Part shown: piece by piece, positions 26,923 to 35,675 of the stretch
Position numbering within the stretch: the first letter of the stretch is position 1
How the letters are laid out: every line of letters starts with the position of its first letter
Assembly (NCBI RefSeq): GCF_009913235.1
Contig: NZ_CP047897.1
Coordinates: 3,657,001-3,721,000, forward strand
DNA length: 64,000 bases
Source of the DNA: Nibribacter ruber
GTDB lineage: Bacteria > Bacteroidota > Bacteroidia > Cytophagales > Hymenobacteraceae
Direction of reading: 5' to 3'
Made by a program: the position numbers and the translations under genes
The notes under the pieces: generated by a model
Seen by the model: only the letters and a program-made list of their open reading frames with translations
What the model was told of the DNA's origin: nothing
The model's database searches: none

Positions 26923-29900
26923 ATGTTTGATTTTTTTGGGAAGACAGTCGCCAAACTTTTCGGCACTAAGTCAGAACGGGACATCAAAGAAGTAATGCCG
27001 TACGTGGCTCTTATCAACCAAGAGTTCGCAAAATTGGCTTCCCTTTCTGACGACGAACTGCGCCAGCGTACCCAACAGGTACAGGCTACCATTGCCGAGC
27101 GTCTGAAACCCATTGATGATAAAATAGCGGCCCTGCACCAGCGCATTGAAAATGAGCCAGACCTGGACATCGCCCAGAAGGAAGGCATCTTTGTGCAGAT
27201 TGACGAGCTGGAGAAAGACCGCAACAAAGAACTGGAAGTGGTGCTCATGGAAGTGCTTCCGCAGGGCTTTGCCATTGTCAAAGAAACTGCCCGCCGCTAC
27301 AAAGAAAACGGCCAGCTGACCGTGACCGCCACTGACTTTGATCGTGAGATTGCCACCCGCAAACCCAACGTGCAGATTCAGGGAGACCAAGCCGTTTGGG
27401 CCAACAAATGGAACGCCGCCGGTACTGAGGTAACCTGGGACATGGTGCACTATGACGTACAGCTGATTGGTGGTATTGTCTTGCACCAGGGTAAAATTGC
27501 CGAGATGGCCACGGGTGAGGGTAAGACCTTGGTAGCAACCCTGCCATCGTTCCTGAACGCGCTAGCCAAGCGCGGCGTGCACGTGGTGACGGTGAACGAT
27601 TACTTGGCCAAGCGTGACTCTGAGTGGATGGCGCCCTTGTTTGAGTTCCACGGCATCACCATTGACTGTATTGACAAGCACCAGCCCAATACAGATGCTC
27701 GTCGCAAAGCCTATTTAGCAGACATTACCTACGGTACCAACAACGAGTTCGGGTTTGACTACCTGCGCGACAACATGGCCCGCGAAGTGGATGAACTGGT
27801 ACAGCGCAAGCACCACTACGCCATGGTGGATGAGGTTGACTCCGTTTTAATTGACGATGCCCGTACGCCTCTCATTATCTCTGGCCCGGTTCCACGTGGT
27901 GATGAGCACGAATTCTATATCCTAAAGCCACGCGTGGCCTCTCTGGTAGAAGCCCAGCGTAAACTAGTGGGTAATTTCCTGGTAGAAGCCAAGCGCTTAA
28001 TTAAAGAAGGAAACGAGAAAGAAGGCGGACTAGCTTTGTTCAGAGCGTTCAGAGGTTTGCCTAAAAACAAGCCATTGATTAAGTTCTTAGGTGAGACTGG
28101 GGTACGCCAATTGTTGTTAAAGACAGAGGCGTTCTACCTGCAAGACCACTCGCGCCAGATGCCAGAGGCAGACGCGCCTTTGTACTTCACCATTGACGAG
28201 AAGCACAACCAGATTGAACTGACGGAGAAAGGCATTGACCTGATTACGGGCCAAGGCGAAGATCCGCAGCTGTTCATCTTGCCAGATATTGGAACCGAGA
28301 TTGCCAATATTGAGAACCACAAAGAACTATCAGCGGATGAGAAACTGCACCAAAAAGAGAAACTGATCCAGGATTACCAGGAGAAGTCTTCACGGGTGCA
28401 CTCCATCAACCAGTTGCTCAAAGCCTACACCTTGTTTGAGAAAGACACGGAGTACATCGTGACCGAAGACCACAAGGTGAAGATTGTAGATGAGCAGACA
28501 GGTCGTGTGATGGAAGGCCGTCGTTATTCAGACGGATTGCACCAAGCCATTGAAGCCAAGGAAAACGTGCGCGTAGAAGACGCCACGCAGACCTACGCCA
28601 CGGTGACGCTTCAGAACTACTTCAGGATGTATCACAAGCTGGCCGGTATGACCGGTACAGCAGAGACAGAGGCCGGTGAGTTCTGGGAAATCTACAAACT
28701 GGACGTGGTGGTGATTCCTACCAACCGTGTAGCCCAGCGTAAGGATGAGCACGACAAGGTGTATAAAACCATCAGAGAGAAATACAACGCCGTAGCTGAA
28801 GAGATTCAGGAACTAAGCAAAGCTGGGCGTCCGGTGCTGGTGGGTACCACGTCCGTGGAAATCTCTGAACTGGTAAGCCGTATGCTGAAAATGCGTGGTA
28901 TTGAGCATCAGGTTCTAAACGCGAAGCATCACCAACGTGAAGCGGAGATTGTAGCCATGGCTGGTAAGCCAGGAGCGGTGACCATTGCCACCAACATGGC
29001 GGGCCGTGGTACGGACATTAAGCTGGCCCCAGAATCTAAAGCCGCCGGCGGATTGGCCATTATTGGTACTGAGCGCCATGAGTCGCGCCGCGTAGACCGC
29101 CAGTTGCGTGGTCGTGCCGGTCGTCAGGGGGACCCGGGTTCTTCGCAGTTCTTCGTGTCTCTGGATGACAGCTTAATGCGTTTGTTCGGTTCTGACCGTA
29201 TTGCCCGTTTAATGGACCGCATGGGTCTGGAGGAAGGCGAAGTGATTCAGCACTCCATGATTACCAACTCTATTGAGCGCGCTCAGAAGAAAGTAGAGGA
29301 AAACAACTTCGGGACGCGTAAGCGCCTCTTGGAGTATGATGACGTGATGAACGCCCAGCGCGAGGTAGTGTACAAGCGCCGTCGCAATGCCTTGTATGGC
29401 GAGCGTCTGGAGCTGGACATTTGGACCATGATTGATGACACGGCGGTTGACATTGTCAATACCTACAAAGTGACTGGCAACCATGAGGACTTCTTGTTGC
29501 ACATCATTAGAGTGTACGGTTTCAATACCAGCATCACGGCGCAAGAACTATCTGCCCAGCCAGTAAATAACTTGATTGACCGCTTGTACAATGAGGCTCT
29601 GGATTTCTATCTGGGCAAGAACAAGCACATCATGGAGCAGTCGGCGCCTATCATGAAGGACATTTATGAGAACCGCGGCCCAATGATTGAAAACATTGCC
29701 GTTCCGTTCTCAGATGGTCGTAAGCAAATCACGGCGGTGGCTAACCTGGAGAAAGTGGTGAACAGCCATGGCAAGGAGCTCATCAAAACCGTGGAGAAAA
29801 TCATCACGCTGGCGACCATTGACCAAGCCTGGACGCAACACCTGCGCCAGATGGATGATTTGAAGCAAAGTGTGCAGAACGCGGTGTATGAGCAGAAAGA

Positions 29901-30306
29901 CCCACTCTTGATTTACAAGTTTGAGTCGTTTGAGTTGTTCAAGCGCATGATTGCTAAGGTAAACGAAGAGACCATTTCTTTCTTGTTCAAGGCAGACTTG
30001 CCGCAGCAACAGGAGCAGGCACCACCGGTACAGGAAGCCCGCCAAACGCAGGCGCCAAGACCGCCAAGGTTGCAGGAGCAGAAAGAAGAAGTGCATTCTA
30101 CCTTAGAAGAGCAACGCGCTCCGTCCATGCCGAACATGCCAGAGGCGCCCGTGCAAAAGCAGGCTCCTATCAGAGTAGAAAAGCATGCCGGCCGTAATGA
30201 CCGCGTAAGCGTGCAGTACGCAGACGGACGGGTGATGAAAGACGTGAAGTACAAGAACGTAGAAAACGACTTGCTCAACAACCGTTGCATCTTAATTGAA
30301 GACTAA
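26923..30306 (+). CDS. secA: Preprotein translocase ATPase SecA
   Basis: 1127-residue motor that drives unfolded preproteins through SecYEG at the inner membrane. Seen are the Walker A MATGEGKTLVATLP (near residue 195), Walker B MVDEVDSVLIDDARTPLI (near 303), TMAGRGTD-like NMAGRGTDIKL, and RQLRGRAGRQGDPGSSQFF. It is longer than the E. coli protein, as usual in Bacteroidota, with inserted helical segments near the N-terminus and a Pro/Gln-rich linker (about 1030-1090). The cysteine-rich zinc tail is missing; the protein ends NNRCILIED. deoC follows after 13 bp. Confidence 0.97.
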   Translation: MFDFFGKTVAKLFGTKSERDIKEVMPYVALINQEFAKLASLSDDELRQRTQQVQATIAERLKPIDDKIAALHQRIENEPDLDIAQKEGIFVQIDELEKDRNKELEVVLMEVLPQGFAIVKETARRYKENGQLTVTATDFDREIATRKPNVQIQGDQAVWANKWNAAGTEVTWDMVHYDVQLIGGIVLHQGKIAEMATGEGKTLVATLPSFLNALAKRGVHVVTVNDYLAKRDSEWMAPLFEFHGITIDCIDKHQPNTDARRKAYLADITYGTNNEFGFDYLRDNMAREVDELVQRKHHYAMVDEVDSVLIDDARTPLIISGPVPRGDEHEFYILKPRVASLVEAQRKLVGNFLVEAKRLIKEGNEKEGGLALFRAFRGLPKNKPLIKFLGETGVRQLLLKTEAFYLQDHSRQMPEADAPLYFTIDEKHNQIELTEKGIDLITGQGEDPQLFILPDIGTEIANIENHKELSADEKLHQKEKLIQDYQEKSSRVHSINQLLKAYTLFEKDTEYIVTEDHKVKIVDEQTGRVMEGRRYSDGLHQAIEAKENVRVEDATQTYATVTLQNYFRMYHKLAGMTGTAETEAGEFWEIYKLDVVVIPTNRVAQRKDEHDKVYKTIREKYNAVAEEIQELSKAGRPVLVGTTSVEISELVSRMLKMRGIEHQVLNAKHHQREAEIVAMAGKPGAVTIATNMAGRGTDIKLAPESKAAGGLAIIGTERHESRRVDRQLRGRAGRQGDPGSSQFFVSLDDSLMRLFGSDRIARLMDRMGLEEGEVIQHSMITNSIERAQKKVEENNFGTRKRLLEYDDVMNAQREVVYKRRRNALYGERLELDIWTMIDDTAVDIVNTYKVTGNHEDFLLHIIRVYGFNTSITAQELSAQPVNNLIDRLYNEALDFYLGKNKHIMEQSAPIMKDIYENRGPMIENIAVPFSDGRKQITAVANLEKVVNSHGKELIKTVEKIITLATIDQAWTQHLRQMDDLKQSVQNAVYEQKDPLLIYKFESFELFKRMIAKVNEETISFLFKADLPQQQEQAPPVQEARQTQAPRPPRLQEQKEEVHSTLEEQRAPSMPNMPEAPVQKQAPIRVEKHAGRNDRVSVQYADGRVMKDVKYKNVENDLLNNRCILIED

Positions 30307-30319
30307 TTTGGATAACCTC

Positions 30320-30967
30320 ATGGAGCAGAGCCTGGCGCCGTATATTGACCATACGGTGCTCAGGCCTGACACTACCCAGCAGATGGTGGCCCAGTTGTGC
30401 CAAGAGGCCGCTGCCCATCAGTTTGCCGCCGTGTGCGTGCCGCCGTGCTTTGTGCGCCAGGCCGTAGATGCTTTGCAGGACACCGGCGTGCAGATTGCTA
30501 CGGTTATCGGGTTCCCGTTGGGATATCAATTGGCTAAAGTGAAGTTCTTTGAGGCGCACCAGGCCCTCACCGAAGGCGCCACCGAGATTGACGTAGTCAT
30601 GAACATTGCCGCCTTCAAATCTGGGCTATTGGATGACGTTACCGCCGAACTGCATGAACTGAGCACGCTGTGCCACTTCAAGAATGCAGTCTTGAAAGTG
30701 ATTATTGAAACCGCGCTCCTCAGCCCGGAAGAAATTATCCAGATTTGCGCCATTTGCGTGCAGGCCGAGGTGGATTACGTGAAAACCTCTACCGGTTTTG
30801 CGGCCAGAGGGGCCAGCGTAGAAGACATTCAATTAATGCGCGCTAACCTTCCAGAACACATTAAAATCAAAGCTTCCGGCGGAATCAAAACCAAGGAAGC
30901 GGCACTTGCGTTGGTGAAGGCAGGGGCAGACCGGATTGGAACATCCTCCGGCGTCTCTCTGCTATGA
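30320..30967 (+). CDS. deoC: Deoxyribose-phosphate aldolase
   Basis: 215-residue TIM-barrel aldolase that cleaves 2-deoxyribose 5-phosphate to glyceraldehyde 3-phosphate and acetaldehyde in deoxynucleoside breakdown. The Schiff-base Lys lies in YVKTSTGF (near residue 153), the second active-site Lys in IKASGGIKT (near 183), and IDHTVLRPD marks the N-terminus. The ATG at 30320 is preferred over an in-frame TTG at 30296 that would overlap secA. The stop overlaps the next start (ATGA), so the lipoprotein gene is translationally coupled. Confidence 0.95.
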   Translation: MEQSLAPYIDHTVLRPDTTQQMVAQLCQEAAAHQFAAVCVPPCFVRQAVDALQDTGVQIATVIGFPLGYQLAKVKFFEAHQALTEGATEIDVVMNIAAFKSGLLDDVTAELHELSTLCHFKNAVLKVIIETALLSPEEIIQICAICVQAEVDYVKTSTGFAARGASVEDIQLMRANLPEHIKIKASGGIKTKEAALALVKAGADRIGTSSGVSLL

Positions 30968-31518
30968 CTTGGACACAGATGACAACTAGAGCATTTTTAT
31001 GGGTGGCTGTAGCCGTATTAACCGGTTGCGCCGCCAGTAGCAGCGCGTCCGCGAACGGGGACGGTACCGCCACTTCTTCCTCTAAAAGCAAAAACGAAGG
31101 CGGTGTGGCCACCGCGGTCGATGTAGGCAAGTATAGAACGGTATTTCCGGCGGCCTCTGCCAGCAGTACGCCAAGCACTGCGGCTGCCGTTACGCCTACC
31201 AAAGACCTGCGTGAACAAGTAGAGGTGCTCATGGACAGCGTGGCCCTGATGAACAAGAACATCAAATACGCCAATGGTTACCGCATCCTGGCCTTCACGG
31301 GCAATGAGCGCAAGGCGGCCATGGACTTGCGCAACAGCATCATCCAGCGCCTGCCGGCAGAGAAAGACTACCTCACCTACAAGCAACCCACGTATCAGTT
31401 AAAGGTTGGGGATTTTATGAGCAGGGTAGAGGCGCAACTGGCTTTGTCTAAGATAAAAGATTTGATTCCCAACGCCTTGATTGTGCCCGAGACCATTAAC
31501 ATTCCTAAGAACTTCTAA
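30964..31518 (+). CDS. SPOR-like lipoprotein
   Basis: 184-residue protein with an N-terminal signal ending in the lipobox LTGC (Cys near residue 22), a low-complexity Ser/Ala/Thr linker (about 24-78), and a C-terminal domain (about 105-175) with YRILAFTGNERKAAMDLRN and YQLKVGDFMSRVEAQLALSKI, the pattern of SPOR peptidoglycan-binding domains. SPOR proteins bind denuded glycan strands, often at division sites. The start overlaps the deoC stop (ATGA). An alternative start at codon 6 (MTTRAF) would leave the lipobox intact. Confidence 0.75.
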   Translation: MTWTQMTTRAFLWVAVAVLTGCAASSSASANGDGTATSSSKSKNEGGVATAVDVGKYRTVFPAASASSTPSTAAAVTPTKDLREQVEVLMDSVALMNKNIKYANGYRILAFTGNERKAAMDLRNSIIQRLPAEKDYLTYKQPTYQLKVGDFMSRVEAQLALSKIKDLIPNALIVPETINIPKNF

Positions 31519-31545
31519 AGGAAAAAAGCACGAGACACGCACTGC

Positions 31546-31583
31546 CGTTTTTGACCTACTTTCCAGAAAAGAGGCCAAAAACG
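31546..31583. repeat. P38 palindrome, copy 18 with long complementary flanks
   Basis: CGTTTTTGACCTACTTTCC with matching right arm. ACTGC / GCAGT outside the core also pairs, giving a 48-bp hairpin 31541-31588 after the lipoprotein gene. Confidence 0.9.
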
Positions 31584-31603
31584 GCAGTCTCATTTTATAG
31601 CCT

Positions 31604-31611
31604 TAACTTTG
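31604..31611 (+). promoter_or_regulatory. Bacteroidota -7 box upstream of M20 hydrolase
   Basis: TAACTTTG matches TAnnTTTG 24 bp before the ATG at 31635. Confidence 0.45.
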
Positions 31612-31634
31612 CGCCAGATTTTATCACCTGTCCT

Positions 31635-32837
31635 ATGCAAGACCTTAAAGACCAGATTCGGTCGCTAGCCCAGCAATACGCACAAGACACCGTAGCCACC
31701 CGGCAACACCTGCACCAGCACCCAGAGCTTTCTTTCCAGGAGCATGAAACGTCTGCCTACGTGTTTGCAAAACTACAGAATATGGGCCTGGAGCCCCAGC
31801 GCATGACCGAGACGGGGATCGTAGTGCTCATCAAAGGCCAGAACCCAGAGAAAGCCACCACCGCCCTGCGCGCCGATCTAGATGCCTTGCCTATTCTGGA
31901 GCAAAACGAAGTGGCCTACAAATCTACAAATGAAGGCGTGATGCACGCCTGCGGCCATGACGTGCATACCTCGTCACTACTCACCACGGCGCGTATTTTA
32001 AGCGAATTGCGCGACCAGTTTGAAGGAACGGTCAAGTTGATATTCCAGCCCGGCGAGGAGAAGTTTCCGGGGGGAGCGTCTTTGATGATCAAAGAAGGGG
32101 TCTTGCAGAATCCCGCGCCGCAGAGCATTATGGGGCAACACGTGTTCACGCCGCTGGAGGTGGGCAAAGTAGGCTTCAGGAGTGGTATGTACATGGCCAG
32201 CGCAGATGAGATTTACATCACGGTCAAGGGCAAAGGAGGCCACGGCGGTCTGCCCGAGCAACTGGTGGATCCGGTCATGATTTCAGCGCATTTGCTGGTA
32301 GCCTTGCAACAGATTGTGAGCAGAAGAGCCAATCCTAAGACACCATCGGTGCTGTCGTTTGGGAAGGTTATTGCCAACGGGGCTACCAACGTCATTCCCA
32401 ATGAAGTATATATTGAAGGCACGTTCAGAACCATGGACGAAGTTTGGCGCGCCGAGGCCAAGCAACACATGAAGAAACTGGCCGAAGGACTGGTGGAAAG
32501 CATGGGCGGCACCTGTGACATCAACATCATGGATGGCTATCCTTTCCTGAAGAACGAGCCCCAACTCACCGCCCGCGCCAAAGCCTCGGCCCAAGAGTAT
32601 TTAGGCGAAGAGAATGTGATTGACCTGGATATGTACATGACTGCCGAAGATTTCGCGTACTACTCCCAAACCACAGACGCCTGCTTTTACCGATTGGGCA
32701 CTCGCAACGAAGTCCAAGGCATCACCTCGCCGGTCCACACGCCTACCTTTAACATTGATGAGTCTGCCTTGGAGATTGGTAGTGGCTTAATGGCATATCT
32801 GGCTATCCAGGAATTGAAAGCTTTGGCTTTAAACTAG
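31635..32837 (+). CDS. M20D-family amidohydrolase (N-acyl-amino-acid or hippurate hydrolase type)
   Basis: 400-residue dinuclear metal hydrolase. Metal ligands are visible in HACGHDVHTS (near residue 104), the catalytic Glu pair in PGEEKFPGGA (near 141), and another His in QHVFTPL. The small dimerisation domain follows, and TAEDFAYYSQ near the end is typical. Members remove acyl groups from amino acids or cleave IAA conjugates; no signal peptide is seen, so it is cytosolic. The ATG at 31635 fits the promoter box at 31604; the open frame runs upstream through a P38 copy. Confidence 0.88.
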   Translation: MQDLKDQIRSLAQQYAQDTVATRQHLHQHPELSFQEHETSAYVFAKLQNMGLEPQRMTETGIVVLIKGQNPEKATTALRADLDALPILEQNEVAYKSTNEGVMHACGHDVHTSSLLTTARILSELRDQFEGTVKLIFQPGEEKFPGGASLMIKEGVLQNPAPQSIMGQHVFTPLEVGKVGFRSGMYMASADEIYITVKGKGGHGGLPEQLVDPVMISAHLLVALQQIVSRRANPKTPSVLSFGKVIANGATNVIPNEVYIEGTFRTMDEVWRAEAKQHMKKLAEGLVESMGGTCDINIMDGYPFLKNEPQLTARAKASAQEYLGEENVIDLDMYMTAEDFAYYSQTTDACFYRLGTRNEVQGITSPVHTPTFNIDESALEIGSGLMAYLAIQELKALALN

Positions 32838-32869
32838 AAACTGACTATTTTTTTAATTATCGCAAGAGC

Positions 32870-32907
32870 CGTTTTTGGCCTGTTTCTCAGAAAATAGGCC
32901 AAAAACG
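32870..32907. repeat. P38 palindrome, copy 19, in terminator configuration
   Basis: CGTTTTTGGCCTGTTTCTC and matching right arm. AGAGC / GCTCT flanks pair as well, and the hairpin is followed by CTTTTTT (about 32912-32918), so this copy looks like a working rho-independent terminator for the M20 gene. Confidence 0.9.
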
Positions 32908-32966
32908 GCTCTCTTTTTTATACCCTGCCTGACTAAAAGCTTAACTACTCTTTCTCTCTCTTTCGT

Positions 32967-33106
32967 TGTCATCCTGAAAGGATCTTGTGAGCGAGCAAGC
33001 CAAGCCCTAGCCATGCAACAATAGGCTATCTCCAAAATAGCTTCACCTATTTTCTCTTTTAGCAAAGGTCATTACAGCTTGCCCACAAGATCCTTTCAGG
33101 ATGACA
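32967..33106. repeat. 140-bp element bounded by 23-bp perfect inverted repeats, copy B
   Basis: Arms 32967-32989 and 33084-33106 are exact reverse complements sharing GTCATCCTGAAAGGATCTTG with copy A (18844-19118). The interior is different and shorter. It carries no gene. The 590-bp spacer 32838-33427 holds this plus P38 copies 19 and 20. Confidence 0.78.
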
Positions 33107-33227
33107 GGAGTAGAGGAAAGGAGTAAATGAGGAGGAAGAGTAAGGCGCGCTTAGTCATTTCTTAACCGAAATATTTTTCATAAGGCATGGAAAGAGACTC
33201 TACTTACAGATAGGCTAAATGCACTTT

Positions 33228-33265
33228 CGTTTTTGGGCTGCTTTCAAGAAATCAGGTCAAAAATG
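33228..33265. repeat. P38 palindrome, copy 20 (diverged)
   Basis: CGTTTTTGGGCTGCTTTCA with right arm AGAAATCAGGTCAAAAATG, upstream of hsp20. Confidence 0.72.
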
Positions 33266-33427
33266 ATTCAAAGTTGCCTTGATTCAGACATTGTGTCATA
33301 TTTAGAATTCTCTTATTCTTTAAATACGGACGTATTGACTTGTTTTTAGCTTAATTTTCAATTGGTACAGATTTTACTGATAAGAAAGTATCAACTGAAA
33401 AATCAACTTAAAAACGAGAATAAGACA

Positions 33428-33862
33428 ATGACAGTGGTTAAATATCATCCGTTGTACCAAGACAGAATGCCGCAGACATTCAGCAGTTTGTTAGATAATT
33501 TTTTCAATGAGGCAGTCACTTCCCGAAAGGCCGTGGGATTCACGCCGCAGGTAGACCTGTGGGAAACCAAGGAAGCCTATGCCGTAGAGGTGGCTTTGCC
33601 TGGTCTGAAGAAAGAAGACATCCATGTAGAGTTTCAGGAAGGCGTCTTGACGGTGAGCGGCGAGCGGAAGCAAAGAGAAGAGAGCCAGGAGCAGAAGTAC
33701 CGCCGGGTAGAAAGCAATTACGGTAAATTCAGCCGGTCTTTCCAACTGCCAGAGCAGGTAGACGGTGCTGCCATCAACGCCCAGTTTGAGAACGGCGTGC
33801 TGCATATATCACTGCTCAAGGTAGAAGTGAAGGTAGTGAAGCACCAGATCTCTGTGAAGTAA
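33428..33862 (+). CDS. Small heat-shock protein (Hsp20/alpha-crystallin family)
   Basis: 144-residue ATP-independent holdase. It has a short N-terminal arm, then the alpha-crystallin domain (about residues 38-130) with VDLWETKEAYAVEVALPGLKKEDIHVEF and the near-terminal FENGVLHISLLK. It lacks a clear C-terminal I-x-I anchor beyond HQISVK. The ATG at 33428 is chosen; the open frame runs 66 bp further upstream without a better start. It sits next to the Do-type protease gene, another stress gene, but a hairpin separates them. Confidence 0.92.
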   Translation: MTVVKYHPLYQDRMPQTFSSLLDNFFNEAVTSRKAVGFTPQVDLWETKEAYAVEVALPGLKKEDIHVEFQEGVLTVSGERKQREESQEQKYRRVESNYGKFSRSFQLPEQVDGAAINAQFENGVLHISLLKVEVKVVKHQISVK

Positions 33863-33886
33863 GCAGACGAGAAGCATACCCCAGAC

Positions 33887-33910
33887 AGGCGCCTAACCAG
33901 CGCCTTTTTG
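33887..33910 (+). terminator. Short terminator after hsp20
   Basis: AGGCGC / GCGCCT stem (33887-33892 with 33900-33905) followed by TTTTT. Confidence 0.6.
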
Positions 33911-34044
33911 GCTTCATATTTGCATTGAAAAAGATACTTGTTTTGCTATTTTAGCGTTTAAGACGTAAAAGAAAGAAGACGTATCTGCGGACGCGCAAAA
34001 CAATCTATAAACCTGAGTATTAACAGATATAGCTAACCTATTGT

Positions 34045-35538
34045 ATGAAAACAAAACAATTAATGCTAGGGCTCATGCTCTCTGCCATGATGGGCGGCGG
34101 CGTGGCCATTGGAGGCTATAAACTGCTGGAAGACGATCAACCCACTGCGGGACAGCAGTTGCCTAACACCAACGTACGGTACACCAGTGCCATGCGGGAC
34201 GGCAAAGTAGTAGTGCCGGAAGGCCTCAATTTTCAAACCGCTGCTGAGCTGGTGACCCCGGCGGTGGTGCACGTGACCACGGAGTATAAAATGCAGACCC
34301 GCCAGATGCCAAGCGACATGCACCCGTTCTTCCGGGATTTCTTTGGCGATGAAGGCATGGAAGGCTACCAGCGACAGCAAGGTCCGGCCATGGGTTCTGG
34401 TTCTGGAGTCATCATTGCCTCTAACGGCTACATTGTCACCAACAACCACGTCATTGACAAGGCAGACAAGATTGAAGTGATTCTGGACGACAAACGCAAG
34501 TTTGAAGCCACCTTGGTAGGCACAGACCCCAACACCGACATCGCTTTGTTGAAAATCAACTCTGATAACCTGCCGGCCTTGCGCTACGCCAACTCAGACA
34601 ACGTGAAAGTGGGCGAGTGGGTATTGGCCGTGGGCAACCCGTTCAACCTCAACTCTACTGTGACGGCGGGTATCATCAGTGCCAAAGGTCGTAACGTGGG
34701 TATTCTGCAGGGTGCCGGCAATTACAGCGTAGAGTCTTTCTTACAGACAGACGCCGCCGTGAACCCGGGCAACAGTGGGGGTGCTTTGGTGAACCTGAAT
34801 GGAGACTTGATTGGCATCAACACCGCCATTGCGTCGCAGACGGGTACCTTCTCTGGTTATTCCTTTGCCGTGCCATCTGCTATTGTAAGCAAAGTGGTGG
34901 ATGACTTGCTGAAGTTCGGGGAGGTACAGCGTGCCTTGCTGGGCGTGCAGATGCAGGAGATTGACGCCAAACTGGCCGCCGATAAGAAATTGAAAGACCT
35001 GAACGGTGTGTTTGTGGCTGGTTTCTCTGAGAGCAGCGCCGCCAAATCTGCCGGTATTGAAGAAGGTGACGTGATCACTGAGATCAACGGCGTGAAGGTG
35101 AACACCGGGGCCCAGTTGCAGGAACAGGTAACGCGCTACCGTCCGGGTGACAAGATCAAGGTTGGCTACAGCCGCGGCGGAAACACCAAGACCGTGAACG
35201 TGACTTTGCGCAATGCCAACGGCAACACCGAGATTGTGAAGCGTGATCCTAACTCGCCTAAATCTATGACCATTGACGGGGCCAAGTTTGAGGCCGCCAG
35301 CAAGAAAGACCTCAACAGCCTGGACATTACCGGCGGGGTTAGAATCTCGGGTGTAGAGAAAAGCGCCTTCGCTGATTCTGGCATCAAGGACGGTTTCATC
35401 ATCACCCAGATTGACAAGAAACCTACCAGCGCGCCAGAAGACGTGAACGAAATCTTGAAGAGCACCCGTCGGGGCGGTCTCTTGATTGAAGGCGTTTACC
35501 CAGACGGTAGACGCGCCTACTACGCCATTGGCCGCTAG
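34045..35538 (+). CDS. Do-family periplasmic serine endoprotease (HtrA/DegP/DegQ)
   Basis: 497-residue protein with an N-terminal membrane signal (about residues 4-26), a trypsin-like domain with the triad His in VTNNHVID (near 134), Asp in NTDIALLK (near 165) and Ser in NPGNSGGALV (near 242), and two PDZ domains (about 290-380 and 400-490). It degrades or refolds damaged envelope proteins. The insertion QRQQGPAMGSGSGVI before the catalytic domain is usual. The stop codon (35536-35538) forms the first three bases of a P38 palindrome. Confidence 0.94.
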   Translation: MKTKQLMLGLMLSAMMGGGVAIGGYKLLEDDQPTAGQQLPNTNVRYTSAMRDGKVVVPEGLNFQTAAELVTPAVVHVTTEYKMQTRQMPSDMHPFFRDFFGDEGMEGYQRQQGPAMGSGSGVIIASNGYIVTNNHVIDKADKIEVILDDKRKFEATLVGTDPNTDIALLKINSDNLPALRYANSDNVKVGEWVLAVGNPFNLNSTVTAGIISAKGRNVGILQGAGNYSVESFLQTDAAVNPGNSGGALVNLNGDLIGINTAIASQTGTFSGYSFAVPSAIVSKVVDDLLKFGEVQRALLGVQMQEIDAKLAADKKLKDLNGVFVAGFSESSAAKSAGIEEGDVITEINGVKVNTGAQLQEQVTRYRPGDKIKVGYSRGGNTKTVNVTLRNANGNTEIVKRDPNSPKSMTIDGAKFEAASKKDLNSLDITGGVRISGVEKSAFADSGIKDGFIITQIDKKPTSAPEDVNEILKSTRRGGLLIEGVYPDGRRAYYAIGR

Positions 35539-35573
35539 TTTTAGGCTGATTTCCAGAAAACAAGCCAAAAACG
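35536..35573. repeat. P38 palindrome, copy 21, containing the Do-protease stop codon
   Basis: TAGTTTTAGGCTGATTTCC with right arm AGAAAACAAGCCAAAAACG. The first base pairs have changed to TAG, the gene's stop. Confidence 0.82.
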
Positions 35574-35583
35574 GCTGAACATG

Positions 35584-35616
35584 AAAAGCTCCTGCATGCT
35601 TGCAGGAGCTTTTTTG
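35584..35616 (+). terminator. Terminator after Do protease gene
   Basis: 13-bp perfect stem AAAAGCTCCTGCA / TGCAGGAGCTTTT with TGCT loop and T6. Confidence 0.88.
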
Positions 35617-35675
35617 TTTCTTTAGGTTTGTAGAGTGCCTTGGGCACAGACCATTCATTCTTTAAATTTTATACC

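Noticed and set aside
34741-35658. 305-codon open frame opposite the Do-type protease gene
   Set aside because: Antisense to a clear gene with catalytic triad; its predicted product has no recognisable domain and part of it is P38-derived (FLACFLE-like).
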